A model generated the notes under the pieces. It saw only the letters and a program-made list of their open reading frames with translations, searched no databases and was not told the DNA's origin. This document shows, in pieces, positions 27,004-36,303 of a stretch of DNA of 64,000 bases (position 1 is its first letter; every line of letters begins with the position of its first letter). Position numbers and translations under genes: made by a program. The stretch is taken from assembly GCA_026003015.1 (NCBI GenBank), contig BPGL01000003.1, positions 62,001 through 126,000 of the forward strand, written 5' to 3'. This DNA comes from Actinomycetota bacterium. Its GTDB lineage: Bacteria; Actinomycetota; UBA4738; HRBIN12.

Positions 27004-27648
27004 GTGCTCCGCCGACGGCTGCCCCGCACCACCCTGCTGTTCCTCGCGGGCGCGCTCGCCTGCGCGGCCGCGGCGGCCGCGATCGTCCGTGGGGCGCTCG
27101 CCGAGGCCGAGACCCTTCGGGCGGCGACCGGGCCGCTGCGCCCGATGGTCGTCGCGGCCCGCTTCGTCGAACGGGGCGCCGTCCTCGTCGAGGACGACCT
27201 GCGGATCGCCGAGGTGCCGTCGGCGTTCGCGCCCCCGGGCGCGCTCGCCGATCCCGCCGAGGCCGATGGCCGGGTCGTGCTCACCGACCTCGTCGCGGGC
27301 GAACCTCTGACCCGAAGTCGCCTCGCGCACGGACGTGGGCCGCTCGCGGCGCTCGTCCCCCCTGGCCTGCGCGCAATCGCCGTGCCCGTGCTCCTCGTGC
27401 CCGAGGGCCTCGCGCCGGGAGACCGCGTGGACCTGCTGGCGGCACCGACGGACGGACGCCCCTACGCGGAGACCCTCGCCGAGGCGGCGGAGGTCCTGCG
27501 GGTCCCGCCGCCCCGGGGCGGAACCCTGTCCGGCGAGACGGAGGACACGCTCGTGGTGCTCGTCGATCCCGCGGCCGCGCTGCGCCTCGCCCGCGTCGGC
27601 GGGGGCGGAGCCCTGTCGGTCGCCGTCGTGGGGACGGAGGGCGGCTAG
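27004..27648 (+). CDS. CpaB/RcpC-like SAF-domain protein
   Basis: A 214-residue protein with one N-terminal membrane helix (TLLFLAGALACAAAAAAIV) and then an SAF domain (about 45-105: ARFVERGAVLVEDDLRIAEVP, GEPLTRSRL), with a second beta-rich part to the C-terminus. This is the layout of CpaB/RcpC proteins of Flp pilus assembly. No other pilus genes are in the window. Expression may respond to the CRP-like site just upstream. The GTG start appears leaderless. Confidence 0.65.
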   Translation: MLRRRLPRTTLLFLAGALACAAAAAAIVRGALAEAETLRAATGPLRPMVVAARFVERGAVLVEDDLRIAEVPSAFAPPGALADPAEADGRVVLTDLVAGEPLTRSRLAHGRGPLAALVPPGLRAIAVPVLLVPEGLAPGDRVDLLAAPTDGRPYAETLAEAAEVLRVPPPRGGTLSGETEDTLVVLVDPAAALRLARVGGGGALSVAVVGTEGG

Positions 27649-27704
27649 CATGGGCCGGCTCCGACCCACGACCCGAGAGCGCGGCGGCAGGAAGGAACGG
27701 CCAC

Positions 27705-28547
27705 GTGTCGATCTGGCAAGCGATCGTCCTGGGACTCGTCCAGGGGGCGAGCGAGTACGCGCCGATCTCGAGCTCCGGCCACCTGATCCTCGTCCCGTGG
27801 CTCCTCGGCTGGCCCCTGCTCGGCGGCGATCCGGACTTCAGCAAGTCCTTCGACGTGGCGCTGCACCTGGGAACCCTCCTGGGCGCCCTCGCGTACTTCC
27901 GTCACGACGTCGCGCGCTACGTCGTCGCCTGGATCGGAACCCTGCGACGGCGGCGGCTCGAAACGACCGACGAGCGGGTCGCGTGGGCCCTCGTCGTCGG
28001 GACGGTCCCCGGGGTGATCGTCGGCGCCACCGCCGAAGGGCTCATCCAGGAACGCCTGGGGGAGCCCTGGCTCATCGCCCTCATGCTCGCGGCGTTCGGG
28101 GTCGTGCTCTGGTGGATCGACCGTCGGGCGTCGAGCGACCGAGGGTTCGAGTCGATCACGCCGGCGACCGGCCTGTTCCTCGGGATCGCGCAGGCGCTCG
28201 CCCTCCAGCCGGGCATCTCGCGCTCAGGCATCACGATGACCGCGGCGCGCGCGATCGGGATGGAGCGCGAGGCATCCGCCCGCTTCTCCTTCCTCCTGTC
28301 GCTCCCGATCATCGCGGGCGCCGGGGTCTTCAAGGCCCTCGATCTCGTCGACACCGGCCTGCAGGGCTACGGCGGGCAGTTCCTGTGGGGGTTCGTGGCC
28401 TCCGCGGTGAGCGGGTTCCTCGTCATCTGGGGTCTGCTCGCCTACCTGCGCCGCTACGGGTTCGCGGTCTTCTTGGGCTACCGGCTCGCCGTCGCCGCCC
28501 TCGCGCTCGGCGTGATCGCGACGGGAGCGCGCTCCGCCACGATCTGA
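27705..28547 (+). CDS. uppP: Undecaprenyl-diphosphatase UppP
   Basis: A 280-residue membrane enzyme recycling undecaprenyl diphosphate to the monophosphate carrier for peptidoglycan and polysaccharide synthesis. The two catalytic regions are visible: GASEYAPISSSGHLIL near the N-terminus and PGISRSGITMTAAR at about 160-175, among eight or so helices. GTG 27705 follows a GGAAGGAACGG ribosome site. It gives bacitracin resistance in some hosts. Confidence 0.93.
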   Translation: MSIWQAIVLGLVQGASEYAPISSSGHLILVPWLLGWPLLGGDPDFSKSFDVALHLGTLLGALAYFRHDVARYVVAWIGTLRRRRLETTDERVAWALVVGTVPGVIVGATAEGLIQERLGEPWLIALMLAAFGVVLWWIDRRASSDRGFESITPATGLFLGIAQALALQPGISRSGITMTAARAIGMEREASARFSFLLSLPIIAGAGVFKALDLVDTGLQGYGGQFLWGFVASAVSGFLVIWGLLAYLRRYGFAVFLGYRLAVAALALGVIATGARSATI

Positions 28548-28577
28548 TCACCCGTCGGGGCGCGAACGACCCGCGCG

Positions 28578-29933
28578 CTACCGGCCGGCGAGCGTCATCT
28601 CGCCGATGAGCACCGAGGGCGTCCCGACGTTCGACAGGAACCGCAGGTCGCTCCCGACCCCCGTCACGCCGAGGAGCATCTCGGGGATCGTCGAGGCGAT
28701 CGTCATCTCGCGCAGGGGCTCGCCGAGCGCGCCCCCCGTGATCCGCAGCCCCGTCGCGCCGACGCTGAACTCCCCGCTCACCGGGTTCACCCCCGAGTGG
28801 ACGCCGGAGACCTCCTGGATGAGCACGCCGCCCTCCGCGCGAGCGAGCAGCTCGTCCAGGGACAGGGGCCCGGCGTCGAGGTAGAGGTTCGTGGCGCCGA
28901 CCGACGGGGGGCTTCGGAACCCGCGCCGCGCGTTGCCCGTCGAGCGCTGATCACCGCCGGTCCGACGCGCCGTGTAGGTGTCGTGGAGGAACCCGGCGAG
29001 CACGCCGGCCGCCACGAGCTCGGTGCGGGCGGTGGGCACGCCCTCGTCGTCGACCGGGCAGGCCCCCGGACCCGCCAGGATCCGCCCGTCGTCGACGATC
29101 GTCACGAGCTCCGATCCGAGGCGATCCCCCAGACGGCCGGCGAACGGCGAGCGCCCCTTGAGGACCTCCTCGGCGGACAGGACCGACGCGAGGACCCCGA
29201 GGAACGCGGTGGCCGCGTAGCGGTCGAGGACGACAGGCACCCGAGCGGTCGCCGGCTTGGTGGCGCCGAGCACGCGGACGCCGCGCTCGACCGCCTCGTC
29301 GGCGACCGGGTGCGGATCGACCTCGTCCCAGCCCCGGCCGATCGCGAACGAGAAGCCCGTCTGCGTCTCCTCGCCGTCGCTCGCCAGCGCGACGACGACG
29401 CACCACGCGTCGGTGCGCTCGTACCCGACGTCGACCCCGCTGGTCGAGGCGACGTGCATCGCCGAGACCGCGTCGCCGACCTGGACGAGGTCGACGCGCG
29501 TCACCCGCGGATCGCGGGAGGTGGCGTACGCCTCGAGATCCAGGGCTCGGGCGACCGTCTCGTCGGTCCCCGCCCGGGCGCTCGCCGGCCGGTGCAGCTG
29601 CGGCAGCGGCTCCGCGGGCTCGGGCTCGGGCAGGCCGTTGGCCGGGTCGGGCTCGGCGAGCTCCGCGTTCTCCCGCGCCCGCCGGACCGCCGCACGCACC
29701 TCCTCGAGGCTCGGGTCGGCCACCCACGCGTAGCCGAGCCGCGCGTCGCGGATCACGCGGACACCGACCCCGCGCGACTCGGCGACCGTGATCCCCTCGA
29801 CCTCCCCGCGGAGGGCGCTCACCTCGGTGCGCCGACCCTCCTCGGCGTAGGCCTCGACCGCCTCGTCCCCTCGCGCTTCATCGAGCGCAGCGCGGGCGAG
29901 CACGTCGAGGGAGGGGCGATCGCGCTCAGCCAC
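28578..29933 (-). CDS. TldD/PmbA family protein (TldE-like)
   Basis: A 451-residue protein of the TldD/TldE (PmbA) family. The family's C-terminal core is clear (STGNARRGFRSPPSVGATNLYL, SGVHSGVNPVSGEFSVGATG), but the HExxxH zinc motif is absent, as is usual for the TldE partner. TldD and TldE form a heterodimeric protease that cuts unfolded peptides and processes modified-peptide precursors. The start overlaps the upstream tldD stop by eight bases, giving a two-gene operon. Confidence 0.88.
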   Translation of the reverse strand: MAERDRPSLDVLARAALDEARGDEAVEAYAEEGRRTEVSALRGEVEGITVAESRGVGVRVIRDARLGYAWVADPSLEEVRAAVRRARENAELAEPDPANGLPEPEPAEPLPQLHRPASARAGTDETVARALDLEAYATSRDPRVTRVDLVQVGDAVSAMHVASTSGVDVGYERTDAWCVVVALASDGEETQTGFSFAIGRGWDEVDPHPVADEAVERGVRVLGATKPATARVPVVLDRYAATAFLGVLASVLSAEEVLKGRSPFAGRLGDRLGSELVTIVDDGRILAGPGACPVDDEGVPTARTELVAAGVLAGFLHDTYTARRTGGDQRSTGNARRGFRSPPSVGATNLYLDAGPLSLDELLARAEGGVLIQEVSGVHSGVNPVSGEFSVGATGLRITGGALGEPLREMTIASTIPEMLLGVTGVGSDLRFLSNVGTPSVLIGEMTLAGR

Positions 29934-31311
29934 CGGTCCCCCCCACGGTGATCCGGGCGATCCGCAGCGTCGGCGAGCCGCTGCCGACGGGGGCGGCCTG
30001 GCCGTCCTTGCCGCAGACCCCCTCCCAGGTGTCGAAGTCGTCGGCGACCGCGTCGATCGCCTGCATCACGTCGATCGCGCGCCCGATGAGGTTCGCGCCG
30101 CGCACGGGGGAGGTGATCTTGCCGCCCTCGATCAAGAACCCGAGGGAAACGCCGAACACGAAGTCGCCGCTCGCCGGATTGACCTGGCCGCCGCCGAGGT
30201 TCACGACGTAGACGCCCCGCTCGGTCGAGCCGATCACGTCGTCGGGGCGTGCCGAGCCGTTCAGGATGTTCGTGTTCGTCATCCGCGGGATCGGCGGCGA
30301 GGCGTAGCTCTCGCGCCGACCGTTCCCCGTCGAGGCGACGCCGGCCTTCTCGGCCCGGATCCGGTCGTAGAGGAACCCCTGGAGCTCGCCGTCGGCGAAC
30401 AGGACGGTCCGCTGGGCGGGCTCGCCCTCGTCGTCGAAGTCGAACGACCCCCAGCCGTTGGGCACGGTGGCGTCGTCCACCCCGGTCACGAGCTCGCTCG
30501 CGCACCGCTGCCCGAGGCGCCCCACGTACACCGAGGCCTCCTTGTCGATGGCGTCGGCCTCGAGGGGATGGCCTACGGCCTCGTGGAACAAGACCCCGCC
30601 GGCGCCCGGCCCGAGCACGACGGTCATCTCGCCTGCGGGCGCCGGCACCGCGTCGAGCATCGTCACCGCGCGCTCGGCCGCCGTCTCGGCGATGCGACGC
30701 GGCGGGTGCCGATCGAGGAACTCGAGGCCGGCGCAGGCCGCCGGACCGTAGTGTCCGGTCTGCACGACGTCGCCGCGACGGGCGACGACCTGGGCGACGA
30801 GCCGGATCCGAGGACGCTCCTCTTCGACCCAGCGGCCGTCGCTGGCCGCGATCAGACGCCGCTGCACGGAATCGCCGTAGACGCCGACGACCTGGGTGAC
30901 CTCGGGACTCGTCGATCGGGCGGCGTCGTCGACCTCGCGCAGCCAGCCCACCTTCGTCGCGGACGCAACCGCGTCGGCGGGCCGCTCGACCCGGTTTGTC
31001 CCGGGTCCCTGTCGCCGGGTGAGGTCAACGACCCTGCCCGGCGCCTCGCCCCGCACCGCCGCCGAGGCGGCCTCGGCCGCCTCCACGAGCGACGCACGGT
31101 CGAGCCGGTTCGAGTAGGCGTAGCCGTAGGACGCTCCGATCACGACGCGCACGCCGGCGCCGCGGTCGATGCCGGTCGTCAGTTCCTCGACGCGCCCGTC
31201 GTCGAGACGGATCGCGGTGCTCGTCCGCTCCTCGACGAACAGCTCGGCGAACGATCCGCCGCGCCGGCGCGCGGCCACGAGCACCTCGCGCACCAGGTCG
31301 GGATCGAGCAT
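29926..31311 (-). CDS. tldD: Metalloprotease TldD
   Basis: A 461-residue zinc metalloprotease, the catalytic partner of the next gene. HEAVGHPLEADAI supplies the HExxxH zinc ligands, and RMTNTNILNG and NLGGGQVNPASGDFVFG are conserved active-site segments. Length fits TldD. It runs first in the tldD-tldE operon and is divergent from the secreted-protein gene at 31428. No peptide precursor gene is visible nearby. Confidence 0.9.
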   Translation of the reverse strand: MLDPDLVREVLVAARRRGGSFAELFVEERTSTAIRLDDGRVEELTTGIDRGAGVRVVIGASYGYAYSNRLDRASLVEAAEAASAAVRGEAPGRVVDLTRRQGPGTNRVERPADAVASATKVGWLREVDDAARSTSPEVTQVVGVYGDSVQRRLIAASDGRWVEEERPRIRLVAQVVARRGDVVQTGHYGPAACAGLEFLDRHPPRRIAETAAERAVTMLDAVPAPAGEMTVVLGPGAGGVLFHEAVGHPLEADAIDKEASVYVGRLGQRCASELVTGVDDATVPNGWGSFDFDDEGEPAQRTVLFADGELQGFLYDRIRAEKAGVASTGNGRRESYASPPIPRMTNTNILNGSARPDDVIGSTERGVYVVNLGGGQVNPASGDFVFGVSLGFLIEGGKITSPVRGANLIGRAIDVMQAIDAVADDFDTWEGVCGKDGQAAPVGSGSPTLRIARITVGGTGG

Positions 31312-31427
31312 CGCCGGATGCTACCAACGGCCACGTCGACGCAGCGTTGCCACGAGCGGCGCCGGCGTCGACGGGTGGTAGCGTCGGCGCGTGCCGTCGA
31401 GGGCGGTCCTCGACGCGCGCACGGGGG

Positions 31428-31940
31428 ATGCGACGGGCCGTGGCGATCGTGGTGGCGCTCGGGGTCGGGACGTCCGCCGCTTCGTGCGAGGAGCTCCGGC
31501 GGGGGCTCGAGGGTTCGCCCGCGCCGACGGTGGCGCCGGCCGTCCGAACGGTCGAGCCCGACCGCGGCCGGGCGATCCTGTCGTTGGGCGGCGACGTGCG
31601 CGGGCGGGTCACGTTCGTCGCGCTCCTTCCGCCCGCGCGCTACACGCCCCCGAGCGGACCGGCCGTCCTCGGATGGCGCAGCGAGCGCTTCGAGGTCCTC
31701 ACGATCGAGGGGCTGGTGGCTGCGGGATCCCAGCGAACCTCGGCGACGCTGCGGGTGCAGCTCCTGCTGGACCTCGGCGACCGGCTCGTCGCGCTCGTCG
31801 ACGAGGAGGGGCGCTGTGCCATCCGCGTCGGCCGGGCGGACGACCGCGCGATCGCGGGCACCATGCGTTGCCGCCGCCTCGTCGCCGAGGACGGGACGGC
31901 GGTGCGGATGCGCGGCTCCTTCGAGGCCGACGTTGGCTGA
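31428..31940 (+). CDS. Secreted or lipid-anchored protein of unknown function
   Basis: A 170-residue protein with an N-terminal hydrophobic segment (AVAIVVALGVGTSAAS) followed by Cys, which may be a weak lipobox (AAS-C). The rest looks beta-rich without a recognised fold. TAGCGT at 31378-31383 is a likely -10 element. The stop TGA overlaps the TTG start of the next membrane protein gene, so the pair is coupled. Confidence 0.55.
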   Translation: MRRAVAIVVALGVGTSAASCEELRRGLEGSPAPTVAPAVRTVEPDRGRAILSLGGDVRGRVTFVALLPPARYTPPSGPAVLGWRSERFEVLTIEGLVAAGSQRTSATLRVQLLLDLGDRLVALVDEEGRCAIRVGRADDRAIAGTMRCRRLVAEDGTAVRMRGSFEADVG

Positions 31941-34113
31941 ACGCCCGACCGATCGTGCGGCGCTCGCCGGCCTGGCCGCGGCCCTGGTCGCCCTGTACCT
32001 CGCGCCGTTCCTGACGACGGGCTTCCCCGTGCCCGTGGGTCCCGACGTGCCCGTGTACCTGTGGTGGATGCGGGTGGCCGGCGCCGAGGGCCTGTCGGCG
32101 GTCGGGTCGCGCCCCGGCGTCCCGGCCGCGCTCGCGACCCTCGGGGGGTTGCTCGGAACCGGTCCGCTCACGACGATCGGGGGGCTGCAGTACGCGCTCG
32201 GGCCGATCGTCGGGCTGGCCGGGGCGGCGCTCCTAGCCCCGCACGCGCCGAGGCGCGGGTGGTGGGTCGGGGGGGCCCTGTGCGGCCTGTGGGCGGTCCA
32301 CCTGGGCGGCGGGTACCTCGCGAACCTCGCGCTCACCGCGTGCTTCCTCGCGGCGGCGGCGCTGCTCACCTCGGGCCGCGCCCGCGTCGTCGTCGCCGCC
32401 GCGATCCTGGGCGCCGGTGCCCTGGCGCACCCGCAGTTCTTCGCGCTCGCCGCGGTGATCCTGCTCACCGCGGCCGTCTGGTCGCACGGGCGTGCCGCGG
32501 CGCCGGCGGATCGGCGCCGCGCGCGAGCGCTCGTCGCCGCGACCGCCGGCGCCGCGGCCGTGCTCGCGATCGGCCTGGTCGCGCTGCTCGCCGGCGGTCC
32601 GCCGATCGCGGGGGACACCTCGAAGGACGCCTTCCTGCGGCGCGCGGGACGCTGGGACGCGCTGCGCGTCACCTACCTGCGGCGGCTGGGGGACAACGTC
32701 TGGCGCTACGGGGCCTGGGGCGCGCTCCCGCTGGCCGCCCTCGGTGCGCTCGGCCGGGGGAGCCGTGGCTCGCAGGCCGACGGGTCGCGCGAGCGCGGGC
32801 GTGGGTCCGGACTCGATGGGCCGATGCGCCCCGACCCACTGGCCCGGCTGCTCATCGGCTGGGCGGCGATCACCGCGGCGGGCCTGGGGATCGGAGCGCT
32901 CACCGGCTGGTTCCCCCCCGACCGGCTCCTCACCTTCGCGTTCTGCATCCCCTTGCTCGCGGGCCTGGGGGTCGCGCGCCTCCTCGCGCCCGCTCGCCCT
33001 CGGCGGCTGCTCGCCGCCGCGCTCGTCCTCGGGATGGCGGCCCCCTCGGTGGTCTCGTGGTGGACCGAGCGCGGGTTCCTCGGACCCGAGGAGCTCGAGG
33101 CGACCGCCCTGGCGGCGCGGATCGCAGCGCACGCCGATCCCGGGACACCCCTCGTCTACGTCGTGGACGGACCGGGGGACAACCTGTTCGAGGCATCCCA
33201 CGCCCTCAACACCGCGCGCGGGACCGTGCCGGTCGACCGCGTCCGCGACGTGCGCGTCTACGTCGGCGAGCCGGGCGGGGCGATCGAGCGGCGGCCCACG
33301 GTGCGCGGCACCGACCTGTTCGACCTCGCCTCGGCGATGTCGGTCGAGGAACTGCCGCGAGGCCGCGACGGCATCGTGTTCGTCGTCGCCGACTTCGTGC
33401 GCACCGACGACCGGTTCGCCGACCCGCGCCTCGTGCGGTGGTCAGCGCTGCTGGCGAGCACCGCGCCCCGAACCAGCGCGCCGCCGTCGGCGCTTCCCGA
33501 CGAGGTCCGGCCCTCCTCGCCGGCGGCGATCGCCGCAGCGGCGCTCGTCGTGGCCGCGCTGCTCGGCGGGATCGGTCTCGGCTGGTCGCGCCTCCTCGGA
33601 CTCGATCGGCTGAGGGCCCTCGCGCTCGCCCCGGCGATCGGCCTGGCCGCCTTGGTGCTCGCCGCCGTCGGCGTCGACCGCCTCGGCCTCCTCCTCGGCT
33701 CACGGCCCGGCGCCCTCGTCGCCTCGGCCCTCGCCGCCGGGAGCGGGTACGCGCTGCGCAGGCTCCGGGGCCGCGCGCTCGGCCGTCCGGCCGGGTCCGA
33801 GGGGCAGGCCGAGCGCGAGCCGTCGCCGAAGGTCGACGAGGGCTCGCAGGGCCAGCACGAGCAGCGCGGGCGTGACGATCCACTCCCCCACGACGAGGTT
33901 CAGGTCGAACCCGCCGGGAAAGCGCAGGGGTTCGGCGGACCACAGCGTGACGGCGAGCAGACAGCTCGCGGCCAACAGCGCCCGCCGCGGCCGCTCGGGC
34001 ATCAGCCAGGCGAGCGGCAGGGCCCACGCGACGTACCAGGGCAGGAGCACGGGGCCGAGGAGCGCGAGCGAGACGAGGAGCCACCCCCAGGCGGCGCCGA
34101 GCTCGGCGGCTGA
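31933..34113 (+). CDS. Large polytopic membrane protein with run-on C-terminus
   Basis: A 726-residue frame starting at TTG 31933. About a dozen hydrophobic segments appear between residues 10 and 620, with an extracytoplasmic-type domain (about 375-530) between the last groups. It resembles GT-C type glycosyltransferase-like or DUF6541-type proteins but I cannot name a family. From about 33810 onward the sequence is low-complexity and lies antisense to the glycosyltransferase at 33700-35334; no stop occurs before 34111. The natural protein probably ended near 33800, so the tail may be a run-on. Confidence 0.55.
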   Translation: MAERPTDRAALAGLAAALVALYLAPFLTTGFPVPVGPDVPVYLWWMRVAGAEGLSAVGSRPGVPAALATLGGLLGTGPLTTIGGLQYALGPIVGLAGAALLAPHAPRRGWWVGGALCGLWAVHLGGGYLANLALTACFLAAAALLTSGRARVVVAAAILGAGALAHPQFFALAAVILLTAAVWSHGRAAAPADRRRARALVAATAGAAAVLAIGLVALLAGGPPIAGDTSKDAFLRRAGRWDALRVTYLRRLGDNVWRYGAWGALPLAALGALGRGSRGSQADGSRERGRGSGLDGPMRPDPLARLLIGWAAITAAGLGIGALTGWFPPDRLLTFAFCIPLLAGLGVARLLAPARPRRLLAAALVLGMAAPSVVSWWTERGFLGPEELEATALAARIAAHADPGTPLVYVVDGPGDNLFEASHALNTARGTVPVDRVRDVRVYVGEPGGAIERRPTVRGTDLFDLASAMSVEELPRGRDGIVFVVADFVRTDDRFADPRLVRWSALLASTAPRTSAPPSALPDEVRPSSPAAIAAAALVVAALLGGIGLGWSRLLGLDRLRALALAPAIGLAALVLAAVGVDRLGLLLGSRPGALVASALAAGSGYALRRLRGRALGRPAGSEGQAEREPSPKVDEGSQGQHEQRGRDDPLPHDEVQVEPAGKAQGFGGPQRDGEQTARGQQRPPRPLGHQPGERQGPRDVPGQEHGAEERERDEEPPPGGAELGG

Positions 34114-35334
34114 GCACCCGAGACCCGCGGCGCGACGCCGGTAGACCTCCGCCGCGGTCCAGCCCACGGCGACGACGAGGACCACGCCGAACCCGAGGCG
34201 CACGACCCACCCGAGCGTGCCGAGGCTCACGACGTTGAGCACGCGGCCGAGGACGGCGGCCGGGGCCAGCCAGCCCTCGTGGGTCGCGAGCTCGAGCATC
34301 CCCAGCGTCGGGTCGCGCCACGACAGGTACGGCGCGGCGAAGACGAGCGCGACCCCCGCGACGAGGCCGAGCTCGACGAGCAGGGCGCGGCGACGCTCGC
34401 TCGGCGGACGGTCCCCCACCGACCACCCCACGAGCAGCAGGAGCGGCAACGCGCCGGTGGCCTTGACGAGGGCCCCCAGCGTGAGGACGAGGAGGGCAAG
34501 CACGACGCGCCCCGACGCCACGAACCACAGACCGAGCGCGATCCCGAGCGCGACGACCACGTCGTTGTGTCCGCCGGCCACCGTGTGGAACAGCACGACG
34601 GGGTTCGCTCCGAACGCCGCGAGCGCAACGCCGACGGCGTCCGGGCGCAGGCGCCGCGCGGCGGCGGCGATCGCGGCACACGTGGCAAGGCTCGCGACGA
34701 TCGCGATCGTCGGGTAGACGGCGACGTGGTCGGCCGGTGAGGGGAACCGCTCGGCCAGCCACGCCGACGCCGCGGTCCACGCCGGCCCGTAGACGGCCGG
34801 CGTGTCCACCCACTTCGGGCCCACCACGCGCCACAGCGGGTCGTCGGCGTGGTCCAGGGGGGTTTGGAGGTAGGGGTTCGCGCCGTAGCGCGCTTCGATG
34901 CGCCCGTAGTAGGCGTAGGAGTAGGCGTCGCGGGAGAACACGAGCGGCACCCCAAGCAACAGCAGCAGGTGCGCCGCGGCGACGAACAGCGCCACCGCGC
35001 CGACGCCGACCCGCCCGGCGGCCGACGCGCGCAGCAGCCAGAGGAAGCCGGCGACGGCCGACCCGGCCACGAGCACGCCGATCGCGAGCGAGGCGTTGCC
35101 CCCAACCCGATCGAGTCCGAGCCCGACCGCGAGGGTCGGAAGCACGCCGGCCGGCTCGCGCAGCTGGATCGGCTGGTAGGGCGATCCCGGGATCGCCGCG
35201 ACGAGCGCCATCGCGACGAGCCCGAGCCCCGCGGCGGCGAGGACCGCCCAGGCGGGAGCGGCATCGGCGAGCGCGACGAGGCGCCCTGCGAAGCGCCCCG
35301 GTCGGGCCGAGGTCGAGGAGGCCGCGGCGTGCAC
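33700..35334 (-). CDS. GT-C polyprenol-phosphate mannosyltransferase-like protein (DUF2029/MptB type)
   Basis: A 544-residue membrane glycosyltransferase with about 12 helices. The motif PLVFSRDAYSYAYYGRI (Asp in the first loop) and ANPVVLFHTVAGGHND are shared with the paralogue at 37492-39204 and with mycobacterial MptA/MptB alpha-mannosyltransferases of lipoglycan synthesis. The last ~40 residues are low-complexity and overlap the convergent membrane protein gene by 414 bases. The donor is probably polyprenol-phosphate mannose, by family. Confidence 0.75.
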   Translation of the reverse strand: MHAAASSTSARPGRFAGRLVALADAAPAWAVLAAAGLGLVAMALVAAIPGSPYQPIQLREPAGVLPTLAVGLGLDRVGGNASLAIGVLVAGSAVAGFLWLLRASAAGRVGVGAVALFVAAAHLLLLLGVPLVFSRDAYSYAYYGRIEARYGANPYLQTPLDHADDPLWRVVGPKWVDTPAVYGPAWTAASAWLAERFPSPADHVAVYPTIAIVASLATCAAIAAAARRLRPDAVGVALAAFGANPVVLFHTVAGGHNDVVVALGIALGLWFVASGRVVLALLVLTLGALVKATGALPLLLLVGWSVGDRPPSERRRALLVELGLVAGVALVFAAPYLSWRDPTLGMLELATHEGWLAPAAVLGRVLNVVSLGTLGWVVRLGFGVVLVVAVGWTAAEVYRRRAAGLGCSAAELGAAWGWLLVSLALLGPVLLPWYVAWALPLAWLMPERPRRALLAASCLLAVTLWSAEPLRFPGGFDLNLVVGEWIVTPALLVLALRALVDLRRRLALGLPLGPGRTAERAAPEPAQRVPAPGGEGRGDEGAGP

Positions 35335-35358
35335 GACCGCGACGCTAGCAGCAGCGTC

Positions 35359-36291
35359 TCAGGCGGGGGGCTCCGCGAGCTCCTCGAGGTCGGCCGCGAC
35401 CCCGGTGCGCGCCGAGCGCACGATCACCCCCCCGGTGGCCGCGAGCACAACGGCGATCCCGACCGCGGCCAGCGGCTCGAGGCGCTCTCCCAGGAACCAC
35501 CAGGCCCAGACGGTGGCGAAGACCGGGTGGCACTGGGTCACGAGGGCGGCGAGCCACGACGCGACGTGCTCGTGCGACCACGCGACGAGGGTGTGGCCGA
35601 CCACCCCGGGGACGAGCGCGACGAGCGCGACGGCGAGCAGCGAACCTCGGTCGGGCACGAGCGGGCCACCGCCTGCGAGCAGCGCGATCGGGGTCACCAC
35701 GACCGCAGCGGCGAGCATCACCGAGGTCATGTACTCGATCGCCGGAACCGAGCGCCGGGCCCGTCGCGACCAGAACCAGTAGACCGTCCAGGTGCCGATC
35801 CCCGCGAGCGCGGCCAGGTCTCCGGCGAGGCTCCAAGACGCCGACGCGGACTGGCCCAGCGCCACGAGGACGACCCCGCCGAACGACGCGACCGCGAGGG
35901 CCACCTCGACCCGCCCGATCCGTTCCCCGAGGAGCCGGGTCGACGCCAGCGCGATGACGACCGGCGACAGCGCGCCGATGATCGTGGCGTCGGCGACGCT
36001 CGTCAGCGTGAACGCGAGGAACGCGAGCGACACGTCGAGGCCGAACACGATCCCGCCGGGGCCCGAGCGCCGGAGGGTCGACCACGTGAGCCGGCGCCCG
36101 GTGACCGCCAGGATCAGCGCGTAGATCCCGACGCCGGCCCACAGGCGGAACATGGCGAAGCGAAGGCCCGTGAGCTCGCTCGACTTGACGAGGACGGGCG
36201 CGGCGCTCCACGCCAGGGTGGCCACGAGGACCGCCACCACCCCGCGACCCCCGATCCGCTCCACCGCGCCGGATGGTCGCAGATGCCCCAC
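35359..36291 (-). CDS. EamA/DMT family transporter
   Basis: A 310-residue protein with ten predicted helices arranged as two five-helix EamA repeats. The first begins VVAVLVATLAWSAAPVLVKSS, and the second includes GTWTVYWFWSRRAR and HTLVAWSHEHVASW. DMT transporters export metabolites or amino acids; substrate unknown. It sits 24 bases upstream of the glycosyltransferase gene on the same strand and could be co-transcribed with it. Confidence 0.85.
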   Translation of the reverse strand: MGHLRPSGAVERIGGRGVVAVLVATLAWSAAPVLVKSSELTGLRFAMFRLWAGVGIYALILAVTGRRLTWSTLRRSGPGGIVFGLDVSLAFLAFTLTSVADATIIGALSPVVIALASTRLLGERIGRVEVALAVASFGGVVLVALGQSASASWSLAGDLAALAGIGTWTVYWFWSRRARRSVPAIEYMTSVMLAAAVVVTPIALLAGGGPLVPDRGSLLAVALVALVPGVVGHTLVAWSHEHVASWLAALVTQCHPVFATVWAWWFLGERLEPLAAVGIAVVLAATGGVIVRSARTGVAADLEELAEPPA

Positions 36292-36303
36292 GCCCGCGAC
36301 ACG

